Assembly: GCA_963710535.1 (NCBI GenBank)
Contig: CAVQAW010000008.1
Coordinates: forward strand, 248,001-312,000
Direction of reading: 5' to 3'
DNA length: 64,000 bases
From: Pelagihabitans sp963710535
GTDB taxonomy: Bacteria > Bacteroidota > Bacteroidia > Flavobacteriales > Flavobacteriaceae
Position numbers and translations under genes: made by a program. Position 1 is the first letter of the stretch. Each line of letters opens with the position of its first letter. Shown here piece by piece: positions 47,350-54,585 of the stretch. Under the pieces are notes generated by a model. The model worked only from the letters and a program-made list of their open reading frames with translations, was not told where the DNA came from and did not search any database.

Positions 47350-47508
47350 ATCATGTCGGTTTTAACAACCCCCATTAATTTATCCAACTGATTTTAGCAT
47401 GCCATTGCTCTAGAACGGCGGAGAAAGCGGTATATGACCAAAGGGGAAAACGCACGAATTTGAAGAAGTATCTTTAAGAATAATAAATGTAAATCATGTC
47501 GGTTTTAA
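47350..47508 (+). repeat. 16-bp direct repeat upstream of the small membrane protein gene
   Basis: ATCATGTCGGTTTTAA occurs at 47350-47365 and again at 47493-47508, 143 bp apart, in the divergent region between the histidine kinase and the gene at 47568. Either operator half-sites or a short duplication. The rest of this 313-bp gap (47255-47567) shows no gene. Confidence 0.6.
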
Positions 47509-47567
47509 TCGTAATATCACCAGTTGGAGTCTACATCGTGGAATCTTTAAATCTAAAAACAAACAAG

Positions 47568-47882
47568 ATGAAAAAATCAATTCTTTGCTTTATGGTAATG
47601 GTTTTATCACTAGGTACCTTTGCCTCCCCATTGATGGCGGCGGAAGGTACTCCTGCCACTGAATCCTCGGTTCCTGCAGAAATGCCAGCGGAGGTCAGGA
47701 TCATGTTAGACCGCTTGCATGAAATTAAAGATATGGACAAGTCTGCGTTGACCCGTCTGGAGAAGAAAGAGTTGCGTATGGAAACACGGGCCATTAAGTC
47801 GGCCATGCGCTCTTCTGGAAACGGAATCTACCTTTCAGTGGGTGCCCTGCTGGTCATCATCATCATTATTTTGTTGGTTTAA
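47568..47882 (+). CDS. Small signal-peptide and C-terminal-anchored membrane protein
   Basis: 104 aa from the ATG at 47568 (MKKSILCFMVMVLSLGTFASPLMA, signal peptide); upstream in-frame codons back to 47496 precede it without a signal. The middle is a charged helix with Leu/Lys/Glu heptad character (LDRLHEIKDMDKSALTRLEKKELRME) followed by RAIKSAMRSSGNGIYLSVGA, and the end is a strongly hydrophobic segment (LLVIIIIILLV). Function unknown. Divergent from the kinase/activator operon and close enough to be part of its regulon. Ends in a strong terminator. Confidence 0.75.
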   Translation: MKKSILCFMVMVLSLGTFASPLMAAEGTPATESSVPAEMPAEVRIMLDRLHEIKDMDKSALTRLEKKELRMETRAIKSAMRSSGNGIYLSVGALLVIIIIILLV

Positions 47883-47936
47883 ACAAAATTCAAAAGCACA
47901 GGAACGCCCTTGTTCAAGAAACAAGGGAATTCCTGC

Positions 47937-47971
47937 AAAAGCACAACACCCCAAGTGTTGTGCTTTTTTTT
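47937..47971 (+). terminator. Rho-independent terminator
   Basis: GCACAACAC-CCCAA-GTGTTGTGC perfect 9-bp stem (13 with the flanking A/T) followed by eight T, about 55 bp after the stop at 47882. It lies at the left edge of the accessory region. Confidence 0.9.
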
Positions 47972-47980
47972 GCTGCATAG

Positions 47981-48133
47981 GCCAAGGCAGGCTTTGCGAC
48001 CCATCTATTGGAAAACGGAACCGACATAGGGCATATTCCGCTGCTTTTGGGCCATTGTGCCACCAAATCGACCGGGTTTTATACCCATGTTGAAAACAGT
48101 TCGTTCATGAACATTATAAATATGTTATTTTAG
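47981..48133 (+). pseudogene. Tyrosine recombinase C-terminal relic, copy 1
   Basis: Frame from 47981 reads AKAGFATHLLENGTDIGHIP, then LLLGHCATKSTGFYTHVENS and on to a stop at 48131. These are the C-terminal box II elements of a tyrosine recombinase/integrase: FATHLLExGTD, LGH, and the nucleophile Tyr in FYTHV. The catalytic Arg of the normal LRHSFATH context is missing, replaced by AKAG, and there is no start, so it is a fragment. It is followed by GGATATA...TATATCC, a small palindrome near 48150. A second copy lies at 50063. The sequence from here to 48493 holds no other gene. Confidence 0.85.
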
Positions 48134-48356
48134 TTGACATAAGGATATATGGTTAACAACTATATCCAATTGTTGGTATTCATTGCGCAATACACTCAAA
48201 AACCATAAAAAATATTTTTGGGGACCTTTTATAATAAAAACACTAAGAAAACAACTGGAATAACTTTAGCAATCATTCTTTTTGATTTTTGATTTTTTGA
48301 TTTTAAAGTTTGTGTTTTAATACTATTTTACAAAAAATATGAATGAAAATCACATC

Positions 48357-48440
48357 GGAATTTTTAGCTTGTTTGCGGAATCGGAAACTGAATTGAAAAC
48401 CAAAACCCGAACTGAATGTGGAATTTAGCTTGTTTCAGAA
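48357..48440 (+). repeat. Short direct repeat before the small cassette gene
   Basis: GGAATTTTTAGCTTGTTT (48357-48374) recurs as GGAATTTAGCTTGTTT (48420-48435), 63 bp apart, followed in each case by a GAA. It lies in the otherwise gene-less 48134-48493 stretch, which is very AT-rich. Confidence 0.5.
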
Positions 48441-48493
48441 TTGCTCACTCAATCGGAATTGAATAACTTAATAAACTGACAAATATTGATTTT

Positions 48494-48661
48494 ATGAATA
48501 ATTCACAGATAATCGGGATTGGAATTATAATCGTTGGAATTATTGCTTACTTATTAATTGATAATAGCTTTATTCATACAGTATCAGGTGTCTTATGCGC
48601 AATTGGTTTAGGATTTATTTTCAAATGGATTCCTTTCAAAAAACAAAACTCAACTGAATAA
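48494..48661 (+). CDS. Small two-helix membrane protein
   Basis: 55 aa, ATG at 48494: MNNSQIIGIGIIIVGIIAYL, then a polar turn (LIDNSFIHT) and a second hydrophobic stretch (GVLCAIGLGFIFKWI) ending in a basic tail KKQNSTE. Codon content looks coding and both helices are clean. No family named; small membrane proteins of this build are common cargo in flavobacterial accessory cassettes (my impression, not proven here). First of three genes between the two recombinase relics. Confidence 0.7.
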   Translation: MNNSQIIGIGIIIVGIIAYLLIDNSFIHTVSGVLCAIGLGFIFKWIPFKKQNSTE

Positions 48662-48709
48662 TTGGAAATCTGAACAAAAACAACGAAATGCCAACATTTA
48701 TAAGATAAT

Positions 48710-49180
48710 ATGAAAGCATGGCATTTCCAGGTTAGCAGTAATCCTAAAGAAATTAGTGAGAAATTGGAATCCGCACTAGGACCTGTGAATGGATTTGTTT
48801 TTAATATGAAAAATGATAAACATGATACATGGTCATTTAAAGTGCGAAAACGGGTTCAATATGTTTGGTACATTATATTCCTTAATTACGTTATTGTAAA
48901 TGGAAAATTATTAAAAACGGCAGCTATGAACGTGACCGATGTAGAAATTACCTTTACGCAACACTTTTTAATGAAAACCATAATATTTACCCATGTGGTA
49001 GGTGGTTTCGGTTTTCTAATTATCATATTATCCGGAATAAGTAGCGGTGTTTCGATGTACATCACTGGAGGAGTACTGTTAGCAATAGGAATTGTATTAT
49101 TGATCGATCTTCAAAAGAGATTTGATAAGAAAGCACAAGAATACAAGACATTGATTTCCGAAATATTAGTGTTACAATAA
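48710..49180 (+). CDS. Uncharacterised membrane protein (cassette gene)
   Basis: 156 aa: an N-terminal soluble domain that looks like a small alpha/beta fold (MKAWHFQVSSNPKEISEKLESALG, GFVFNMKNDKHDTWSFKVRKR), then hydrophobic segments WYIIFLNYVIVN, IIFTHVVGGFGFLIIILSGI and ITGGVLLAIGIVLLI, and a short cytoplasmic tail. No catalytic motif; function unknown. AT-rich like its neighbours in the inserted region; followed 28 bp later by an OsmC-like gene. Confidence 0.75.
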   Translation: MKAWHFQVSSNPKEISEKLESALGPVNGFVFNMKNDKHDTWSFKVRKRVQYVWYIIFLNYVIVNGKLLKTAAMNVTDVEITFTQHFLMKTIIFTHVVGGFGFLIIILSGISSGVSMYITGGVLLAIGIVLLIDLQKRFDKKAQEYKTLISEILVLQ

Positions 49181-49208
49181 GAGTAAACGTTTGATAACAA
49201 CAGCAATT

Positions 49209-49613
49209 ATGAAGTATTATAGTAAAGCCAGCTCATCTTCAAAAAGCATTGCTTCAATAAAAATAAAGGAATCGGAAATTATTTTTGGGATTACTGAAGA
49301 ATCAGCTGATATCTTACCAAATCCAGCCGAACTGTTCTTAGGATCATTTTCTGCATGTATTCTTAAAAATGTTGAGCGCTTTTCACATTTAATGAATTTT
49401 GAATACTCCATTGCTGAATTAACAGTCAATGCAATACGTGTCGAAAAACCTCCTAGGATAGACGAATTAAATTATGAATTGAAAATCTACAGTCAAGACC
49501 ATAATTTAAATATCGATTTACTCAAAAAGAATATCGAGAAATTTGGAACAATATTCAACACGGTCAAGGCCTCTTGCAATATCAAGGGTGAAATAAAAAA
49601 AATAGTTGGATGA
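49209..49613 (+). CDS. OsmC family protein
   Basis: 134 aa from the ATG at 49209 (MKYYSKASSSSKSIASIKI); a TTG at 49191 is less likely. Matches OsmC-like thiol peroxidases in NPAELFLGSFSACILKNVERF, which carries one of the two usual catalytic Cys (residue about 57), and in FGTIFNTVKASCNIKGEI, which carries the second. By family it detoxifies organic hydroperoxides. Third gene of the cassette between recombinase relics. Confidence 0.8.
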   Translation: MKYYSKASSSSKSIASIKIKESEIIFGITEESADILPNPAELFLGSFSACILKNVERFSHLMNFEYSIAELTVNAIRVEKPPRIDELNYELKIYSQDHNLNIDLLKKNIEKFGTIFNTVKASCNIKGEIKKIVG

Positions 49614-50062
49614 AAATGGACAGGATAAAAGCAAGAGGAAACGAAAAACTTGATATATGAAAATAGTTTCGCTTCAACTTATCGGCTTTAAAATTTCTTG
49701 CGTATTACAAACCCTCGAAAAAAGCCCCGATATCTTATATAAAATTCCACTAAAGCTAATAACAGCCTAATCCCCAAAACAATGGCAGATCTATCTGTAG
49801 AAATGGCAGAAGTCTTGAACCTGGACGATGCGGAGCATTCGTCCTCAATGAAAAGAAAAATAGCCATCCTATCATCAATAATAGGGTCAAAGCTATTTTG
49901 GCCAACAAAACAAGAAAATATCTATCTTCCATGCTGTCCAGAAGTACGAACCCTTTGCAAGGAAAGTATATGGTTGGCTGCATAAAAGCGCAACATCCTC
50001 ATTGACCGTTGTATGTTTTTCTAGATGGATAGGTGTACGAGCTGTCTTTAGTTCAGCGCGCT
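49614..50062. other. Gene-less AT-rich stretch before the second recombinase relic
   Basis: About 450 bp without a recognised gene. Two overlapping plus-strand frames around 49780-49990 stay open for about 70 codons (one containing NRVKAILANKTRKYLSSMLS) but match nothing I know, and the opposite strand is equally open, so I treat it as decayed DNA. Confidence 0.4.
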
Positions 50063-50224
50063 GCCAAAGCCAGCTTTGCGACCCATCCATAAATAAACAG
50101 AACCGACATAGGGCATATTCCGCTGCTTTTGTGCCATAGTGCCACCAAATCGACCGGGACCTATATTCAAGTGTCAAACAGATAGTTTATGAACATCAAA
50201 GATTTGTTATCTTGGTTAAGATAA
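50063..50224 (+). pseudogene. Tyrosine recombinase C-terminal relic, copy 2
   Basis: The frame from 50063 reads AKASFATHP, stop, then INRTDIGHIPLLLCHSATKS, TGTYIQVSNR and another stop: the same fragment as at 47981 but more decayed (two stops, LGH changed to LCH, YTHV to YIQV). Both copies begin at the same truncated junction (AKA then FATH) and remain similar in DNA past the stop (a short AT palindrome, then a CCAATTGTTGG/CCCAGTTGTTGCC-like stretch), so they descend from one duplicated unit. Unlike the first copy it lacks a terminator before it. Confidence 0.8.
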
Positions 50225-50366
50225 AGTTATATAGTAAATAACTCTACCCAGTTGTTGCCTTGCATTTAGGAAACATCGTGCAAAGCTTCAAATTTCTACA
50301 AGATATAAAACGCAAGATTTTAAAGTAAGCGTTAAGAATACAAGACCAAAAATCAGAAAAAAATAT

Positions 50367-50852
50367 ATGGACATTAGAGTAATAGAAACAATAATTGCGG
50401 TAGTTTCCTTCTTTATTTTAAGATTTATATCTGTAAAAATACTTGCAAAAATTCAGAAAAAGTACAACTATTCAAAATACAGGATAAGGCCTATACTGAA
50501 ATCTATCAATCTATTCATTTTTATAACCCTTGTTATTGTGTTAATAGCAATTTGGGGTGTTGAACAGACCAATATCTTAACTTTCATTACTTCTGTTCTC
50601 ACTGTGGTAGGAATTGCATTAGTCGCACAATGGTCAATACTTTCTAACATATCTTCAGCTATAATCATATTTATAAGTCATCCTGTTAAATTAGGAGAAT
50701 CTATTACTATAATTGACAAAGAATTTGATATTACGGGACAAGTGTCAGATATTGGATTGTTCTATGTGATTTTAAAGACGGATACAAGTGAAAAGATCAT
50801 GATCCCGAACAATATATTTTTACAAAAAGCAACAAAGATTATGATAGAATAA
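50367..50852 (+). CDS. Minimal MscS-family mechanosensitive channel protein
   Basis: 161 aa, a short MscS: two or three N-terminal membrane helices (IETIIAVVSFFILRFIS, LFIFITLVIVLIAIWGV), the pore-lining helix NILTFITSVLTVVGIALVAQWSILSNISSAI (residues about 68-98) and a beta domain HPVKLGESITIIDKEFDITGQVSDIGLFYVILKT. The C-terminal alpha/beta vestibule of long MscS proteins is absent, as in other small members. Probably relieves osmotic pressure. Lies in the AT-rich accessory region. Confidence 0.88.
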   Translation: MDIRVIETIIAVVSFFILRFISVKILAKIQKKYNYSKYRIRPILKSINLFIFITLVIVLIAIWGVEQTNILTFITSVLTVVGIALVAQWSILSNISSAIIIFISHPVKLGESITIIDKEFDITGQVSDIGLFYVILKTDTSEKIMIPNNIFLQKATKIMIE

Positions 50853-50878
50853 AACTTTCAGATAGGAAAAACGCAAAG

Positions 50879-51032
50879 TAACACCGTGTATAAAACATAG
50901 CTATTACAGGCTTTCCGAGAGGCTTCCGTATATTTTTAAAATAAAAGTAAACATAAAAATTAGAAATTCGGCTCTGTGTTAATCCAAAAAGTTAGTGTCT
51001 TTTTATATGCTGCGTTTCATACACAATACCGT
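50879..51032. repeat. Large imperfect palindrome, cassette-recombination-site-like
   Basis: GTGTATAAAACATAGC (50886-50901) is complementary over 13 of 16 positions to GCTGCGTTTCATACAC (51009-51024); the arms extend through ACACCG on the left and ACCGTT on the right, enclosing about 107 bp. This long, imperfect, folded-strand symmetry is the architecture of integron attC sites. It fills most of the 206-bp gap between the mscS-like gene and the amidohydrolase gene, where one expects a cassette boundary. The site type is my inference. Confidence 0.55.
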
Positions 51033-51058
51033 TTTTGGCATAACCTAAAAACAGCCTA

Positions 51059-52483
51059 ATGAAAGAAACAAAACTAATTTTATTGACCGTGACACTTTTG
51101 ATGTTTGGTCAAAGAAATATAGGGCAAGAGCCATCGAAACAGGTGACGGCTTATGTGGCCATAAAAGATTCCATTGTGGCCCTTAAAAACGTCACACTAA
51201 TTGATGGCACGGGAGTACCTGTAAAATACAATCAGGATATTTTATTAAGAAATAACAAGATTTCTGCTATCGGAAATACGGGGGAAATAACCATTCCTGA
51301 AAATACAAACATCTTTGATGGTACCGGAAAAACGGTTATTCCAGGATTAATAATGCTGCACGAACATTTATTCTACGGAAAGCCGTTCGACGGCCATTAC
51401 CAAGGAAGGCATATGACCAATACCTTTCCACAAATGTACTTGGCAGGAGGGGTTACAACGATGAGGACTGCAGGTAGTCTCGAAGCAAATGCAGATTTAA
51501 ACATAAAAAACTTAATTGACCAAGGAAGTATGGTTGGACCAAACATGGATGTTTCAACACCCCATGTAGAGCGTATTGGCTTTATTCCGCAACTGCAATC
51601 ACTTTATGGAGATGAAAGTATTGAAAACTGGTTGAACTATTGGTTTGATAAGGGCATTACTTCTGTTAAAGTGTACAACAATATCACAAAAGCGGATTTA
51701 AATCAAATTATAAAAATTGCTCACGCAAGAAACATAAAAGTGACAGGGCATTTGTGTTCCATAACCTATCAAGAAGCGGCCGAATTGGGTATCGATAATT
51801 TGGAGCATGGCTTTATGGCTTCGACAGATTTTGTAGCCGACAAGGCAGAAAATAAGTGTGTTTATGGTGAACCTTCCCTTGCGGAACTGGATGACGATGA
51901 CCCAAAATTGTTGGCGTTGATGCAATTTCTCATCAAAAATGAGGTAACCCTAACCTATACACCTACTGTTTTTGAACCCTTTACCAACAGAGAGGTTGTA
52001 ATTGGTGGTGGAAGTGTTGCACTTGCGCCCTATTTATTGGAACAAATGCAAACCTCTTATAATCAGCAAATTAATACAAAAGGTGATTCTTTGAGATTGA
52101 TAAGTTTTAAAAAGGAAATGAAAAGGGTCATAAAATTTCATTCATTGGGTGGAAAAATAACAGTAGGAACAGATCCTACAGGAAGTGGAAAAACACTGGC
52201 GGGTTATGCCAACCAAAGGTTAATTGAATTACTTATTGAGACAGGTTTCAATATTGAAGAAACCATACAATTGGCCACAATGAACGGCGCGGAATATTTG
52301 GGAATCGAAACTAAGACGGGATCTATTACAGTGGGTAAAGATGCTGACTTGGTATTGCTCAATGGAGACCTATCGAAAGATGTATCAAGCATTCGAAACA
52401 TGGAATTGGTATTCAAAAATGGAGTTGGGTTTGATTCCAAAAAAATATTTGATTCCGTAAAAGGAAAGGTCGGATTATATTGA
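51059..52483 (+). CDS. Amidohydrolase family protein, secreted
   Basis: 474 aa with a Sec signal (MKETKLILLTVTLLMFGQRN). TIM-barrel metal ligands: HEH in IPGLIMLHEHLF (near 102), Lys in GITSVKVYNN (near 205, the carbamylated position), His in KVTGHLC (near 229), His in NLEHGF, Asp in GTDPTGSG (near 367). Upstream LIDGTGVPVKYNQDILLRNNKISAIG and downstream GSITVGKDADLVLLNGD form the small beta-sandwich. Prolidase/isoaspartyl-like peptidase or imidazolonepropionase group; substrate unknown. In the accessory region, bounded on the left by the attC-like palindrome and on the right by the repeat array. Confidence 0.88.
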   Translation: MKETKLILLTVTLLMFGQRNIGQEPSKQVTAYVAIKDSIVALKNVTLIDGTGVPVKYNQDILLRNNKISAIGNTGEITIPENTNIFDGTGKTVIPGLIMLHEHLFYGKPFDGHYQGRHMTNTFPQMYLAGGVTTMRTAGSLEANADLNIKNLIDQGSMVGPNMDVSTPHVERIGFIPQLQSLYGDESIENWLNYWFDKGITSVKVYNNITKADLNQIIKIAHARNIKVTGHLCSITYQEAAELGIDNLEHGFMASTDFVADKAENKCVYGEPSLAELDDDDPKLLALMQFLIKNEVTLTYTPTVFEPFTNREVVIGGGSVALAPYLLEQMQTSYNQQINTKGDSLRLISFKKEMKRVIKFHSLGGKITVGTDPTGSGKTLAGYANQRLIELLIETGFNIEETIQLATMNGAEYLGIETKTGSITVGKDADLVLLNGDLSKDVSSIRNMELVFKNGVGFDSKKIFDSVKGKVGLY

Positions 52484-52627
52484 TAAAAGATGTATCACAA
52501 GGACTAAAACCCATTGTTTGGCTTGATTGCCAATTTTTAAATGTTTTGGTACATCAAATCCCAACAATTGAATCTTGGACCAAACGTGTCATTTTTTTTT
52601 CATCGCTGTTGCTTAAGCAAGCTGATC

Positions 52628-53115
52628 GGGGATTCACTGCGTGCATCCCAACAGGGAATCCCGGGCAAACATAGAAACCGATAACACGACAAAACGTGTC
52701 GTGTTTTTTCCCAATCCATATGAAATTCTTCGGGATTCACTGCGTGCATCCCCAACCGAGGATCCCGGGCAAGCATAGAAACCATAACATGCAGGCGCTT
52801 GCTGATTTTTTGTTTTTCGCCGCTGTTCCCTAGGCAAGCTGATCGGGGATTCACTGCGTGCATCCCAACAGGGGATCCCGGGCAAGCATAGAAACCATAA
52901 CAAGCCGGGGCGCTTACCTCCGTAGTACCGGTATAGACCAATGGATTCACTCGCTTGCGGCTGCGTGCATCCCCAACCGGGATCCCGGGCAAGCATAGAA
53001 ACCGATAACACGACAAAACGTGTCGTGTTTTTTCCCAAGCCATATGAAATTCTTCGGGATTCACTGCGTGCATCCCAACAGGGGATCCCGGGCAAGCATA
53101 GAAACCATAACAAGC
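52628..53115 (+). repeat. Array of five ~105-bp repeats
   Basis: Units begin at 52628, 52732, 52845, 52943 and 53056. The core reads GGGATTCACTGCGTGCATCC, then CAACAGGGGATCCCGGGCAA and GCATAGAAACC. Unit 4 has an 11-bp insertion (about CTCGCTTGCGG) in the core. Between cores are two spacer types: one with CACGACA-AAACG-TGTCGTG and six T (52686-52707 and 53009-53031, terminator-like on the plus strand), the other ending CGCTTGCTGATTTTTTGTTT. Within each core GGGAT pairs with ATCCC and GGGATCCC is a palindrome, so the transcript would be structured. No protein gene is credible; 52484-52627 before it holds nothing recognised. It is next to tRNA-Ser. Confidence 0.85.
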
Positions 53116-53180
53116 TGGCGCTTGCTGATTTTTTGTTTCCTTCTGCCTCCTCGAAGTGAACTTCGGGGGCTCCAGGAAAC

Positions 53181-53209
53181 AAAAAACCCATAACGTCCGT
53201 TATGGGTTT
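53181..53209 (-). terminator. Terminator of tRNA-Ser
   Basis: AAACCCATAAC-GTCC-GTTATGGGTTT, an 11-bp stem; on the minus strand a run of T follows it. Only eight bases beyond the tRNA 3' end. Confidence 0.85.
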
Positions 53210-53216
53210 CCTTTTG

Positions 53217-53301
53217 CGGAGAAAGAGGGATTCGAACCCCCGGAGGTGTGACCCTCAACAGTTTTCAAGACTGCCGCATTCGACCGCTCTGCCATTTCTC
53301 C
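53217..53301 (-). tRNA. tRNA-Ser (anticodon TGA)
   Basis: 85 nt on the minus strand, beginning GGAGAAATGGCAGAGCGG and ending with the acceptor TTTCTCC plus discriminator G. Anticodon loop CTTGAAA (TGA) sits between GCAGT and ACTG. A long variable arm (TGAGGGTCACACCTC) and the T loop GGTTCGAATCC confirm a class II serine tRNA. It is followed by a terminator and the repeat array, and the recombinase relics lie 3-5 kb away, making it a plausible integration point. Confidence 0.95.
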
Positions 53302-53440
53302 AATGCGGGTGCAAATATAGAAAGCTTTTTCTATTAGCTAAAACGATTTGAAAGAATTATTCTTATAAATGTAATTTTAAAATGCCTGCCTACACCGCGA
53401 AAATGTCCTCTTAAATAGGCATTTTTACTACATTGCAGCT

Positions 53441-54448
53441 ATGAAATTGCCTCTGGTCAGCATCCTCATACCCTATAAAAACACGGAGGAGTATCTTCGC
53501 GACTGCATACTTTCAGTACTTGCCCAAAGTTATCCACATTGGGAAGTATTGGCGGTCAATGATCATTCGTCCGATCAAAGTCAGGAAATCATCGATCAAT
53601 TTGCCCAAAATGATCCGCGAATAAAAAACTTCGATAATGCGGGCAAGGGCATCATCGATGCTTTGAAGTCGGCTTATGCAGTCTCCCAAGGCGTTCTGAT
53701 CACAAGGATGGATTCCGATGATATCATGAGTCCACAAAAATTGGAGGTGATGGTCAATGCCTTGCATTCCAAGGGCAATGGGCATATTGCCATAGGGAAG
53801 GTCAAGTACTTCTCGCATCGCGGTATCAGCAATGGCTATGAACGCTATGAAAATTGGTTGAACGCCCTTACCGCCAGAGGGGGCAATTTCGAGGAGATTT
53901 ATAAAGAATGTGTCATCCCCTCCCCTTGCTGGATGGTGCACCGAAGTGATCTCGATGCGTGCGGGGCATTTGAGCCCGACCGATACCCTGAAGATTATGA
54001 CCTGACGTTCCGGTTTTACGAAAATAACCTGATATGCATTCCTTGTGACCAGGTTTTGCATCATTGGCGTGATTACGATACCCGCACCTCCAGGATCAGT
54101 GAACATTATGCCCAAAACTATTTTCTGGGCATCAAGCTTTTCTATTTTCTAAAATTAGATCGCGATATCAACCGCCCTTTGGTGCTCTGGGGCGCGGGCA
54201 ATAAGGGAAAGGACATCGCACGACAGTTGGTAAAACAAAAAATTGGATTTCATTGGATCTGTGATAATCCAAAAAAAATCGGGAAATCGATCTATGGCCA
54301 AGAGATGCTCCATTTCAATCAATATGCCGGTTTTGAAAATGCCCAGAGCATCATCACGGTTGCCAATGAAGCAGCCCAAACACAGATCCGGGATTATTTT
54401 TATGGCTTGGGGAAAAAAGAAGGTTTGGATTATTATTTCTTCTGTTAA
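53441..54448 (+). CDS. Glycosyltransferase family 2 with a C-terminal Rossmann-like extension
   Basis: 335 aa. GT-A domain at residues 1-210: PLVSILIPYKNTEEYLRDCILSV, VNDHSSDQS, the DXD motif as RMDSDDIM near 88, and PCWMVHRSDLDACGAFEPDRYPEDYDL. After residue 235 comes RPLVLWGAGNKGKDIARQLV, a GxGxxG-like nucleotide-binding loop not expected in a plain GT2, followed by CDNPKKIGKSIYGQEM, which resembles the Rossmann tails of some sugar-modifying enzymes. Donor and acceptor unknown. The first gene after tRNA-Ser; it marks the return to higher-GC core sequence. Confidence 0.9.
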   Translation: MKLPLVSILIPYKNTEEYLRDCILSVLAQSYPHWEVLAVNDHSSDQSQEIIDQFAQNDPRIKNFDNAGKGIIDALKSAYAVSQGVLITRMDSDDIMSPQKLEVMVNALHSKGNGHIAIGKVKYFSHRGISNGYERYENWLNALTARGGNFEEIYKECVIPSPCWMVHRSDLDACGAFEPDRYPEDYDLTFRFYENNLICIPCDQVLHHWRDYDTRTSRISEHYAQNYFLGIKLFYFLKLDRDINRPLVLWGAGNKGKDIARQLVKQKIGFHWICDNPKKIGKSIYGQEMLHFNQYAGFENAQSIITVANEAAQTQIRDYFYGLGKKEGLDYYFFC

Positions 54449-54585
54449 TGGTTTGGGCTCCCCAATACGGCTGTTCAAAAAATGCGCCTTGACCTTCATA
54501 TTCCTTATTTCACAATTGGATTTTGCCCAGATCGGGAACCGTTCCAAGATCATTTTTAGCTATATTTGCCTAATCAAATCAGGAA

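Noticed and set aside
47395..47415. Second sigma-54 promoter (TAGCAT-N4-TTGCT)
   Set aside because: Spacing between the two elements is one base short and GG is replaced by AG.
47842..48093. 83-codon frame running from the small membrane gene into the recombinase relic
   Set aside because: It crosses a terminator, and the recombinase motifs are in a different frame.
49782..49985. 67-codon frame before recombinase relic 2
   Set aside because: No family resemblance, and both strands are equally open here.
52628..53115. CRISPR array
   Set aside because: Units are too long, spacers fall in just two recurring types, and no cas gene is near.
52600..53191. Two long overlapping minus-strand frames in the repeat array (157 and 185 codons)
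   Set aside because: The same repeat is translated in two frames (CLPGIPCWDARSES recurring); repeats without stops explain both, no start or domain.
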